Positions 1-7,758 of a stretch of DNA of 10,287 nt are shown one piece after another. This DNA is from CAZMXI01 sp964570205 (GTDB lineage Bacteria; Planctomycetota; Phycisphaerae; Tepidisphaerales; Tepidisphaeraceae). Below the pieces are notes generated by a model. It was given only the letters and a program-made list of their open reading frames with translations, was not told the origin of the DNA and did no database searches. Location of the stretch: NCBI GenBank assembly GCA_964570205.1, contig CAZMXI010000173.1, positions 1 to 10,287 on the forward strand, read 5' to 3'. A program made the translations under genes and the position numbers. Numbering within the stretch: position 1 is the first letter of the stretch; each line of letters starts with the position of its first letter.

Positions 1-56
1 TTCCCTATACCCTGTTATCGGCCAGAGCCGGCCTGCAACGACGGTCGTGGACCCCT

Positions 57-84
57 GGGGTTCCACCTGATTCCCGGTTAGAAT
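57..84 (+). promoter_or_regulatory. possible -10 element of trpE, giving a near-leaderless transcript
   Basis: TAGAAT at 79-84 matches the sigma-70 -10 consensus at five of six bases and sits just upstream of the trpE ATG at 95. A start point about seven bases downstream would be near 91, leaving almost no 5' leader. No good -35 hexamer lies 16-18 bases upstream; the stretch there is G-rich (57-62). The -10 is part of a small inverted repeat, TTAGA (78-82) and TCTAA (84-88). This is a pattern match only. Confidence 0.25.
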
Positions 85-94
85 CTAATCCCCT

Positions 95-1600
95 ATGGCT
101 CGGTATTTCCCCGATTTTGACACGTTCCGGGCGGCCGCGGGGCAGGCCCAGCTCGTCCCGGTCTATCGCCAGCTCCTCTCCGATCACCTGACGCCCGTCA
201 CTGCCTTCGAACTGCTCGGCACCGACGACCACGCCATGCTCCTTGAAAGCGTCGTCGGCAACGAGAACATCGGGCGATACAGTTTCATTGCGGCCGGCCC
301 AAGGCTCATCTATCAGGTCAAGGATGGCCACGCCAGCATCCAGACGTTTGCCGATGGCCGGCCGGGCGATGTGCAGCGGTTCGACACCGCTGACCCCCTG
401 GCCGACCTCGGCCGGATGCTCGGCACCAAAACCTACCATCGCAACCCCAACCTGCCCGCGCTCACCGGCGGCCTCATCGGCTATGCCGGCTACGACACCA
501 TCCGATACTACGAGGGCGAGAAGCTTCCCAAGCCCCCGGCCGACGACCGGATGCTGCCCGACCTGCACTTCGGCCTCTACGACACCCTGGTGATCTTCGA
601 CCAGGTCGACAAGACCATCAAAGTCATCGCCCACGCCGACCTCAGCGAAGAAAAACCCGAGTTCGCCTATCGGGCTGCCTGCGTTCGCATCGACAACCTC
701 GTCGCCCGCCTCCAGCAGCCGCCCCGCAGCCGCCTCGGCGAGATCGACACCCGCGGCGGCGTCAATCTCAAGTTCGCCAGCAACTTCACCCGCGAGCAGT
801 TCGAGCGCGCCATCGAGCAGGGCAAGGAGTACATCAAGGCAGGCGACATCTTCCAGTTCGTCCCCAGCCAGCGCCTCCGCGTCATGAGCCCCGCCGACCC
901 CTTCGATGTCTACCGCGCCCTGCGCATCATCAACCCCTCGCCGTTCATGTTCTATCTGAAGACCCCGCCATGCACCCTCATCGGCGCCAGCCCCGAGATC
1001 CTGTGCCGCGTCATGGACCGCAAGGTCACCAGCCGCCCCCTCGCCGGCACGCGCAAGCGAGGCGCCACCCCCGAGGAAGACAAACGGCTTGAACAGGAAC
1101 TCCTGGCCGATCCCAAGGAGCGAGCTGAGCACATCATGCTGGTGGACCTGCACCGCAACGACATCGGCCGCGTGGCGAAGGTCGGAACCGTGCAGATCAG
1201 CGACGTGATGGCGGTGGAACGCTACAGCCACGTCATGCACATCACGACGAACGTCACCGGCGAACTGGAGGCCGGCTGCACCGCCCTGGATGCCCTGCGC
1301 GTTTCGCTCCCGGTGGGGACGGTCAGCGGCGCGCCCAAGATCCGCGCCATGCAGATCATCGATGAGCTCGAGCCCACCCGCCGCGGCCCCTACGGCGGCG
1401 CTGTCGGCTACCTCGACTTCGCCGGCAACATGGACATGTGCATCGCCCTCCGCACCATCGTCTACAAGGAAGGCACTTACGACGTCCAGAGCGGAGCCGG
1501 CATAGTCGCCGACTCCATCCCCGCCATGGAATACGAGGAGACCATGAGCAAGGCCAAGGCGTTGCTTAAGTCGGTGGAGACTGCGCAGGAGCGTTTTTGA
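95..1600 (+). CDS. trpE: anthranilate synthase component I (TrpE)
   Basis: This is the large subunit of anthranilate synthase, 501 residues, of usual length. With the glutamine amidotransferase TrpG it converts chorismate and glutamine to anthranilate, pyruvate and glutamate, the first committed step of tryptophan synthesis, in the cytoplasm. The N-terminal domain carries LLES (residues 49-52), the tryptophan feedback-binding signature. The C-terminal chorismate-binding domain (about 233-490) shows KAGDIFQFVPSQR (248-260), GASPEIL (297-303), RPLAGTRKRG (314-323), the LVDLHRNDIGR block (349-359), LPVGTVSGAPK (405-415) and GAGIVADS (467-474). The LPxGTVSGAPK form and the LLES site favour TrpE over PabB. 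The ATG at 95 follows an in-frame TAA (86-88), and no Shine-Dalgarno sequence precedes it. No trpG, trpD or trpC lies next to it here, though the upstream side is cut off. Third codon positions are C-rich, unlike the other plus-strand genes. Confidence 0.96.
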   Translation: MARYFPDFDTFRAAAGQAQLVPVYRQLLSDHLTPVTAFELLGTDDHAMLLESVVGNENIGRYSFIAAGPRLIYQVKDGHASIQTFADGRPGDVQRFDTADPLADLGRMLGTKTYHRNPNLPALTGGLIGYAGYDTIRYYEGEKLPKPPADDRMLPDLHFGLYDTLVIFDQVDKTIKVIAHADLSEEKPEFAYRAACVRIDNLVARLQQPPRSRLGEIDTRGGVNLKFASNFTREQFERAIEQGKEYIKAGDIFQFVPSQRLRVMSPADPFDVYRALRIINPSPFMFYLKTPPCTLIGASPEILCRVMDRKVTSRPLAGTRKRGATPEEDKRLEQELLADPKERAEHIMLVDLHRNDIGRVAKVGTVQISDVMAVERYSHVMHITTNVTGELEAGCTALDALRVSLPVGTVSGAPKIRAMQIIDELEPTRRGPYGGAVGYLDFAGNMDMCIALRTIVYKEGTYDVQSGAGIVADSIPAMEYEETMSKAKALLKSVETAQERF

Positions 1601-1750
1601 GGCGAGCGCCATCCGCGAGTCGAGCGAGGTGGAATCAACAAAAAACGGGGAAAAAAGTGGCCGGGGTGGCGACAGAGGGCCAAGAATCGTGTATCGGGAG
1701 CTTATGCGAAGGGGCGGTCCCGACCGGCTGGACTCGACGAAGGGTGCAAA
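1601..1750. other. intergenic gap between trpE and the trehalose gene
   Basis: These 150 bases contain two A-rich runs (about 1638-1645 and 1651-1656) in G-rich sequence. One 60-base row (1621-1680) holds 25 G and 10 C by hand count. I see no T-tract terminator, no convincing -35/-10 pair and no DnaA-box match. The + strand base skew changes sign close to its left edge. Confidence 0.6.
1739..1744 (+). promoter_or_regulatory. ribosome binding site of the otsA-otsB fusion
   Basis: GAAGGG lies six bases upstream of the ATG at 1751. It is a good Shine-Dalgarno match at standard spacing and fixes the start so that the protein opens directly into the conserved SNRLPVVV strand. Confidence 0.65.
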
Positions 1751-4033
1751 ATGAAGCAGAACCTGATCAATGTGTCGAATCGGCTGCCGGTGGTGGTGGG
1801 GGAGACAGTGCAACCAGCATCCGGCGGGCTAGTGGCGGCGCTGGAAGGACTATCGCGCGATCGTTATGACCTACAGTGGATCGGCTGGCCCGGCACGGAT
1901 GTACCGCCGGAGCGAAAGGGCGACGTGGAGCGGGTGCTGAAGGAGCAGCACGGGTGTGCGCCGGTGTTCATTTCGGCCGACGAGGCGGGCGGGTTCTACG
2001 AGGGGGTGTCAAATTCGAGCATCTGGCCGCTACTGCACTACATGCCGAGCAAGATGCGCTACGAGCCGCAGTGGTGGGACGCCTATCGCGATGTCAATGC
2101 ACGCTTCGCCGAGAAGATTCTGGCCGTGGCGGGGAATGATGATTTGGTCTGGGTGCACGATTATCACCTGATGCTGCTCCCGGCCATGCTGCGGGCGGCC
2201 CGGCCCAGTCTGCGGATCGGGTTCTTTCTGCATACGCCTTTCCCGAGCTACGAGATATTCCGGTGTCATCCCAAGCGGCTGGAATTGCTGAGCGGGCTGC
2301 TGGGGGCGGACCTGATCGGCTTCCATACCTTCGGATACATGCGGCACTTCCGCAGCGCCGTACTCCGGTTGATGGGCCTTGACAGCGAGATCGACCGCAT
2401 CCGGCATGGCGAACAGATGACGCGGCTGGGTGTGTATCCGATCGGGATCAATGCCGGCAAATTTGAGGAACAGCTCGCTACGGTGGAGCACGCGGAGCAA
2501 ATCCGCAAGACGGTGGAGGCGCACGGCGACAAGCGGGTGATCCTGTCGGTGGAGCGACTGGATTACACCAAAGGTCTGCTGCATCGATTGGATGCAATCG
2601 ACTTGTTTCTGTCGCGCTGGCCGGATCGTGACAGCATTAAGTTCATCTTCATCAGCGTTCCGTCACGGGAGAGCGTGGGAGAATACAAGGACCTGCTGGA
2701 TGAGGTTCAGCGGCAGATCGGACGTCTGAACGGGAAGCACGCGACGCTGTCGAACATACCGATCCACTTCATTCACGGGTCGGTCAGTTTCACGGAACTG
2801 TGTGCGCTGTACGCGTTTGCCGAAGTGGGCCTGGTCACGCCGTTGATTGACGGCATGAACCTCGTGGCCAAGGAGTACGTGGCGTGCCAGAAAGAGGATC
2901 CCGGATCGCTGGTGCTTAGCGAGTTTGCCGGTGCAGCCCAGGAACTGTTTAACGCGGTGATCGTCAATCCATACGACACGAAGGCAGTGGCCGAGGCGCT
3001 GGAACAGGCTCTGCGGATGACCCCCGCGGAGCGGGCGAGGTTGATGGGCCCGATGCGCGAGCGGGTGATGCAATTCGATGCGCAGAACTGGGCGAGGTCG
3101 TTCATCGATGATCTGGATGAGCTTCGGCCGACGATGGACGATGTGGCGGACATCATTAGCGTGAAGCGGCGGCTGCGGGAAGCGATCACAGTGGGGCGGC
3201 GGGTGGCGCTGTTCCTGGATTATGACGGAACGCTGCGGGAATTCGAGCGAGATCCGATGGCGGCGCGGCCAAGCCCCGCAGTGACCCGGCTGCTGGACGC
3301 GCTGTCGGGAGTCGATGGGCTGGACGTAACGATCATCTCCGGGCGGAAGCCGGCGGACCTTGAGGCGTTCATGGGCCAATACCCCTTCGCCCTCGTCGGC
3401 GAGCACGGCGCGAGCTTGCGGCGGGTGGGTCAGCAGGCATGGGAACAGCTTGACCGCAACATCGATTACGCCTGGAAACCGGGAATCCACCGGATTCTGC
3501 GCCAGTACGAAGAATCCACTCCGGGCAGTTTCGTCGAGGAAAAACGCACCAGCCTGGTGTGGCATTATCGCAAGGCCGATCCGGAATTCGGACGCTGGAA
3601 GGCCAACCAGCTTGTGGATGAGTTGGCGTCGATGATGTCGAATGAGCCGATCCTGGTGCGACATGGTCGGAAGATCGTGGAGGTGACGGCAACGGAGGTG
3701 GGCAAGGGGGCGGCCGTGATGCGGCTGCTGGAAAATGCCGATTATGACTTGGTGCTGACGGCGGGGGACGACCAGACGGACGAAACGATGTTTCGGCTGG
3801 ATGTGCACAACCTGATCACGATCAAGGTTGGTGATGGTGCGACGCACGCGCAACATAGACTGAGCGGTCCGGCGGCGTTCCGGCGGTTCATGTACGAACT
3901 GCTGGAGGGCCGCCCGGACCCTAACGAGCTGCCGCCCACGGTGGAGACGATGATCTCGCCGACGGTGCGGCGTTACGGGCAGGGCAGATACACTCTGGAG
4001 CCCCCGACGGTTGCGGGCGAGGAGAAGATCTGA
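1751..4033 (+). CDS. otsAB: bifunctional trehalose-6-phosphate synthase/phosphatase (OtsA-OtsB fusion)
   Basis: A 760-residue cytoplasmic fusion that can carry out both steps of the OtsAB route: UDP-glucose plus glucose-6-phosphate to trehalose-6-phosphate, then to trehalose. Residues 1-470 form a GT20 synthase: SNRLPVVV (9-16), HDYHL (136-140), LHTPFPS (160-166), SVERLDYTKG (266-275, holding the Arg and Lys that bind the donor phosphates in this family) and DGMNLVAKE (367-375). Residues 480-720 form a HAD-type phosphatase: DYDGT (490-494, nucleophile D490 and acid/base D492), SGR (530-532), GEHG (550-553), K652 and GDDQTDE (672-678). Both active sites look intact, so both halves should work. 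A proline-rich tail of about 40 residues follows the phosphatase. Trehalose made this way usually serves as an osmolyte or stress protectant. A GAAGGG ribosome site precedes the gene; I see no clear promoter. It converges on comEC. Confidence 0.96.
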   Translation: MKQNLINVSNRLPVVVGETVQPASGGLVAALEGLSRDRYDLQWIGWPGTDVPPERKGDVERVLKEQHGCAPVFISADEAGGFYEGVSNSSIWPLLHYMPSKMRYEPQWWDAYRDVNARFAEKILAVAGNDDLVWVHDYHLMLLPAMLRAARPSLRIGFFLHTPFPSYEIFRCHPKRLELLSGLLGADLIGFHTFGYMRHFRSAVLRLMGLDSEIDRIRHGEQMTRLGVYPIGINAGKFEEQLATVEHAEQIRKTVEAHGDKRVILSVERLDYTKGLLHRLDAIDLFLSRWPDRDSIKFIFISVPSRESVGEYKDLLDEVQRQIGRLNGKHATLSNIPIHFIHGSVSFTELCALYAFAEVGLVTPLIDGMNLVAKEYVACQKEDPGSLVLSEFAGAAQELFNAVIVNPYDTKAVAEALEQALRMTPAERARLMGPMRERVMQFDAQNWARSFIDDLDELRPTMDDVADIISVKRRLREAITVGRRVALFLDYDGTLREFERDPMAARPSPAVTRLLDALSGVDGLDVTIISGRKPADLEAFMGQYPFALVGEHGASLRRVGQQAWEQLDRNIDYAWKPGIHRILRQYEESTPGSFVEEKRTSLVWHYRKADPEFGRWKANQLVDELASMMSNEPILVRHGRKIVEVTATEVGKGAAVMRLLENADYDLVLTAGDDQTDETMFRLDVHNLITIKVGDGATHAQHRLSGPAAFRRFMYELLEGRPDPNELPPTVETMISPTVRRYGQGRYTLEPPTVAGEEKI

Positions 4034-4045
4034 CTCGCTGTTCGT

Positions 4046-4068
4046 GGCACGCGCAATGCGGTGGTGCC
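4046..4068. terminator. weak hairpin between convergent genes, possible bidirectional terminator
   Basis: GGCAC (4046-4050) pairs with GTGCC (4064-4068), and inside it CGC (4052-4054) pairs with GCG (4058-4060) around AAT. A second tiny stem, CCGG (4067-4070) with CCGG (4078-4081), is followed by TTTT (4082-4085) on the + strand. The position between two convergent stop codons suits a terminator, but the stems are short and the T-tract is minimal. Confidence 0.3.
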
Positions 4069-4107
4069 GGCGGGGTTCCGGTTTTGGAAGCGGATGCCCC
4101 GGTGTAG

Positions 4108-6552
4108 TCAGTCGCTTTCAGGGCGGAAGCAGGTCGTTTGAAGGACGCAGGTGGGTGAAACGGTGATTTCGATAGCGCCACAGATGTGAGTGCGATGAAG
4201 CGTACTGGCGGGACCGAGCAAGCAATCGAAGGCTCGCTGCTTCTGAGAGAGTCTGCCCGAGTTGGAACTGAGGATGGTCCTGGGTGAGCAAGCGGCGAGA
4301 AATTTCGCCGTGGTCTTTTCCATGCCGCCGTGGTGGGGGGCGACGAGAACATCGCAGGGAATAATCTGCCCACGAAGCAGGGCGGATTGAGCTCTTTCCT
4401 GAATATCCCCGGGAAGAAGGATGGACCGGCCGCAGGCGGTGATCCTGAGAACCAGAGACGATTCGTTGGGGTCAAGGCTGTCGGCGCTCTGGGGCGGCCA
4501 GAGGATGTCGATAGCCGTCGTGGCATCGAGGCCGATGGACTGGCCGGCGTGAACGACTTCGATTGGGATATTGTGGTTCCTGGCGACGTCGAGGACAGAG
4601 GCGGCAGAGCCGTCGGCAGCGCGTAAGGCGAAGGTCGGCGACAGGTATAGGCGATCGACGGCGTAGTTGGAAAGCAGGCCGGGCGCAGCATTGTAGTGAT
4701 CAAGGTTGGCGTGGCTGATGAAAAGGGCATCGACCTTGCTGATGGCCATATGCTTGAGATAGGGGTGAAGGATGGTGCGATAGGCGTCTGGGATGGTTGC
4801 CGAGCCGGCGTCGATCACGATGGTCTTGCCGGAAGGCAGGTGCAGGACGGCGCACTGTCCAGCGCCGACGGAAAGGAGCACGAGGCGAGTGTTGGGCGAA
4901 CCGGATGCGGCACCCAGCGGCAGGATGACGAGAAGGCAGGCGATGGGGGCGAGTCTCGTGATCAGGCGGAGCCGGCTCCAGGCGATGGGCACAAGAGGCA
5001 GGAGGAGCAGGCCATAACAGAGGAAGAGACGCCATGCGCAGGGCTGGGGCATGGGCCAGTCGCTGCCGGGAAGATGGTCCAATGCGTCGAGCGACCATCG
5101 CATGAGCATGACGGGCCAGGCGGCGATGTTCGCAAGGAACGGGACGGTGGGGAAGATAAGGCTCATCGCGATCTTGAGCAGCCCGAATGCAAGGGCGGCC
5201 ATGACAGGGATGGCGAGCAGCAGGCTGGCGAGGATGGCCCAGGGGTTGAGCTGGTTGAAGTGCCAGGAGACAAGGGGCATCGAGACGAACCAGGCGGCAG
5301 CGCCAGCAACGCATGCCTGGAGCAGCCGTCGGCCAAAGACCAGTGCGAGGCGATGGAGTCCGGTGGGAGGGCGGACCTGGCGGGCGATCCTGGCGTGGGG
5401 ATCGGCGAAAGAATCGATCCAACGCATAACGGGCGTGGTGAAGAGCATCAACCCCAGCACGGTGACAAACGAGAGCTGAAAGCCGGCGCCGTAAATTTCC
5501 AGCGGCCGGTAGATGAGCATGGCGAAAGCGCTGGCCGAGAGCAATTGGATGCCATCGATGCTCCTGCGCGAGAGCACGCCGGCCGCGAAGGCGATGCAGA
5601 GCAGGACCGAGCGGATGACTGGTGGCGAGGGCAGGACGACCAGGGCGTAGAGGATGACGAGAGTCAGTCCGGTCCACACGGCCGGCCTGGGGGCGATGAA
5701 CAACAGGCGACAGATGCCGAAAACGAACAGTCCGAGCATGGCGATGTGCATGCCGGAGATGGCCAGGTGATGGCTGGTGCCGGTGCGCATGAACAGGTCC
5801 TGGATGTCGCGGAGTTGTGGGTCGGCATCGCCCAGGACCAGGGCCCGGAGCAGGGCGTGGTTGACATCGTTCTCGTCGAAGCCGGCGGCGAGCGCCTTGC
5901 GCGCGGCGAGGCGAATCCGAGTCAACCAGTCGGGGCCAGGGTGGCTGACCACGGTGACGTTGCCCGCGTGGGGTATGGCGACTGAGGCGAGGATGCGATC
6001 ACGGCGGTAGTGCGCGGACCAATCGAACTGGCCGGGATTCATGGCGGGATTGGGGCGGCTGAGCCAGCCGAGAATTTGGATCTGATCACCGTGGGCCAGG
6101 TGGTCGATGGGCTCCATGACATGGAGAAGAATCTGGCCGGATACGCGCTGCCAGCCATGGGTGGTGAGGATGGCCTGGACGTCAGCCTGCATGATCTGTC
6201 GGGGCGACGGGCGATGGGAACCTGGCGTACGGTCGACAATGCGGGGTGCGGTGGTGACCCGCACGTGAAGGTGTGCCAGGCGTGGCTCTTCGGCGGCGAG
6301 GAGGCCGATGTGTTCCGCCGGGTAGGCGAAGCGATCGATCTGCGCGAGCGCGAGGCCGGACAGCGGCACAGCGCCTGCGATGCAGAGGGTTCTGACGATG
6401 CGATGACGCCAGAGACCGCCGATGAATACCGCCACCGCGGCGATGGCGAGATAGACGCCTGGACGGTGCGGCGGGAAACGGTGGACGGCGATGCCGAGGA
6501 TGAGGAGACCCGCCACGGACAGGAGGGGGCGGCGAATCAGCACCTGCGACAT
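4108..6552 (-). CDS. comEC: ComEC/Rec2-family DNA uptake channel protein
   Basis: An 814-residue polytopic inner-membrane protein. The family moves single-stranded DNA into the cytoplasm during natural transformation. Domains from the ATG at 6552: an N-terminal hydrophobic region (5-75); an OB-like DUF4131 region (about 90-195) ending in the family signature NPGQFDWSAHYRRD; the competence membrane core (about 225-545) with TGTSHHLAISGMHIAM (257-272), the most diagnostic motif; and a C-terminal metallo-beta-lactamase-like domain (about 558-800) with SVGAGQ (561-566), HANLDH (614-619), NESSLVLR (696-703), PGDIQ (714-718) and APHHG (738-742). All domains are present, so the gene looks functional. 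The frame is open upstream to a TTG at 6660 that abuts the stop of the preceding gene. I chose the ATG at 6552 because it opens with MSQVLIRRPLLSVAG, a typical ComEC start, but it has no clear ribosome site. It lies 108 bases after the hydrolase-fold gene and is probably co-transcribed with it. Confidence 0.94.
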   Translation of the reverse strand: MSQVLIRRPLLSVAGLLILGIAVHRFPPHRPGVYLAIAAVAVFIGGLWRHRIVRTLCIAGAVPLSGLALAQIDRFAYPAEHIGLLAAEEPRLAHLHVRVTTAPRIVDRTPGSHRPSPRQIMQADVQAILTTHGWQRVSGQILLHVMEPIDHLAHGDQIQILGWLSRPNPAMNPGQFDWSAHYRRDRILASVAIPHAGNVTVVSHPGPDWLTRIRLAARKALAAGFDENDVNHALLRALVLGDADPQLRDIQDLFMRTGTSHHLAISGMHIAMLGLFVFGICRLLFIAPRPAVWTGLTLVILYALVVLPSPPVIRSVLLCIAFAAGVLSRRSIDGIQLLSASAFAMLIYRPLEIYGAGFQLSFVTVLGLMLFTTPVMRWIDSFADPHARIARQVRPPTGLHRLALVFGRRLLQACVAGAAAWFVSMPLVSWHFNQLNPWAILASLLLAIPVMAALAFGLLKIAMSLIFPTVPFLANIAAWPVMLMRWSLDALDHLPGSDWPMPQPCAWRLFLCYGLLLLPLVPIAWSRLRLITRLAPIACLLVILPLGAASGSPNTRLVLLSVGAGQCAVLHLPSGKTIVIDAGSATIPDAYRTILHPYLKHMAISKVDALFISHANLDHYNAAPGLLSNYAVDRLYLSPTFALRAADGSAASVLDVARNHNIPIEVVHAGQSIGLDATTAIDILWPPQSADSLDPNESSLVLRITACGRSILLPGDIQERAQSALLRGQIIPCDVLVAPHHGGMEKTTAKFLAACSPRTILSSNSGRLSQKQRAFDCLLGPASTLHRTHICGAIEITVSPTCVLQTTCFRPESD

Positions 6553-6660
6553 ATCGCGGCTTGGCAGAGAAGTGCGCCCCTGCGGCGAAGGCGACTGCTG
6601 AAGTATGGTTGCGAGCTCACCCACCTCTTTGAGAATACCCACCGCGCATCGCGGCGACAA

Positions 6661-7704
6661 TCACCTGGCCGCGCTGATGCCGGCAGTGGCGTCACCGTCA
6701 TGGAGGTGCTTGCTCAGGAAGGTGATCGCCTGTTTGAGGCCGCGGCGCTCGAAGACAGTAACGGGAGCGGCGTGGTCGTCGAACAAGAGAATCGGGAGGT
6801 TAGCCATGGCTTCGCTGTGACGATGCAGATCGAGCTCGTCCGCATCGACGCGATAGGCCATTTCAAAGCCCCACTTGCTGATCGGCATGAGCCAGTTGAG
6901 CCATGGCTGTCGCGGCAGGAGATTGCGGGCGACCATATCCTGGCTGCTGGTGATGGGGCGATCGAGGACCAGGGCAGCGATCTTGCAGTCGGCGAGGGTG
7001 GCCAGGAGCGAGGCATTGGCGCCGGTGCCAACGCCGATGACGGCAATGCGGTGTGGATCGACGCCTGGACGGCGGCGGAGCAGTTCGACGGCGGCCTCGA
7101 CATCCCTGGCCTCGCGCAGGCCGAAGGTGGTCGCCGCGCCCGCGGAACTGTTGCTTCGGAGGGAGATCAGCAGGATGGTATAGCCTTCCTTGTGCAACGG
7201 CTGGACCAGGGGAAGCATCTGGCTGCGATTCCAGCCCTGGTCGTGGACAAGCACAACAGCGGGGAATTTCCGGTTGAGGATCTTGTTCTTGTTCTCGAGG
7301 ATCGTCCGGGCATCGACAGCGTGGATGAGCCACCCTTCAAGGAGGACTCCGTCCTGGGCGTTGAAGCTGACGGGGTCGTAGAAGTGGCCTCCGGCAAGGG
7401 GGCTGGACTGGACGTTCAGGCGTGGGGGGTGGGTGCCGACGTAGATCAGGACTGCAAGCAGGCCGATGGTCAGCAGCACGAGAGAAAGCGGAACGAAGAT
7501 CAGCCTGTAGGCGACCGCCCGGGCAATGCGGTGGAGCGTGGAACCTTCTTCGACCTTGAAGCTGCTGCGGCGCCAGAACAGCAGATCCATGAACAGGATG
7601 ACGGCGAGCAGGCGCGGGATGACCAGCAGCTTGCGCCAGAGGCTGGGTCGCCTCGGCGGCTGATCCGGATCGAGAAAGATAGGATTGAGGATCGGCCGTT
7701 CCAT
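6661..7704 (-). CDS. membrane-anchored alpha/beta-hydrolase-fold protein, apparently lacking the catalytic serine
   Basis: A 347-residue protein. Two hydrophobic segments (about 27-44 and 68-90) precede an alpha/beta-hydrolase-like domain (about 110-335). Arg/Lys flanks the first segment on both sides and precedes the second, while the stretch after it is poor in charge, so I infer that the C-terminal domain faces the periplasm. Fold cues in order are VVLVHDQG (150-157, the usual HG strand), LREARDVEAAVELLRRR (196-212), IAVIGVGTGANAS (220-232, the nucleophile elbow) and PILLFDDHAAPVTV (304-317, the usual catalytic-acid strand). In the elbow the GxSxG motif reads GVGTG, with glycine where serine belongs. 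The acid position aligns by eye to alanine, and no GH-type histidine motif follows. Some other reaction, or a binding role, is therefore likelier than ordinary esterase activity. The family is clear; the substrate or partner is unknown. The ATG at 7704 has GAGGG only three bases upstream, unusually close. It leads a probable two-gene unit with comEC. Confidence 0.8.
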   Translation of the reverse strand: MERPILNPIFLDPDQPPRRPSLWRKLLVIPRLLAVILFMDLLFWRRSSFKVEEGSTLHRIARAVAYRLIFVPLSLVLLTIGLLAVLIYVGTHPPRLNVQSSPLAGGHFYDPVSFNAQDGVLLEGWLIHAVDARTILENKNKILNRKFPAVVLVHDQGWNRSQMLPLVQPLHKEGYTILLISLRSNSSAGAATTFGLREARDVEAAVELLRRRPGVDPHRIAVIGVGTGANASLLATLADCKIAALVLDRPITSSQDMVARNLLPRQPWLNWLMPISKWGFEMAYRVDADELDLHRHSEAMANLPILLFDDHAAPVTVFERRGLKQAITFLSKHLHDGDATAGISAAR

Positions 7705-7758
7705 GAGCCCTCGCCGCTAAGACGCGCCGGAGTGATCCATACAAGTCCGGGCCGGCGC

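Noticed and set aside
2..70. Possible tail of an upstream plus-strand gene ending with TGA at 68-70
   Set aside because: The frame encodes a protein-like tail, but at least one other frame in this short GC-rich stretch is also open and nothing is recognisable, so a partial gene cannot be supported.
20..70. Trp-codon leader peptide or attenuator before trpE
   Set aside because: TGG codons occur and an imperfect hairpin (47-66) is present, but no start codon with tandem Trp codons and no terminator T-tract is visible; the window edge truncates the region.
1601..1750. Replication origin with DnaA boxes at the skew change
   Set aside because: I read the gap for TTATNCACA-like nonamers and AT-rich unwinding repeats and found none; only the skew itself is suggestive.
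5..1813. Long minus-strand open frame of 602 codons across trpE
   Set aside because: It mirrors the GC-rich trpE gene on the opposite strand, has a composition of Ala/Val/Asp/Gly repeats typical of antisense frames, and resembles no protein family, whereas trpE is unmistakable.
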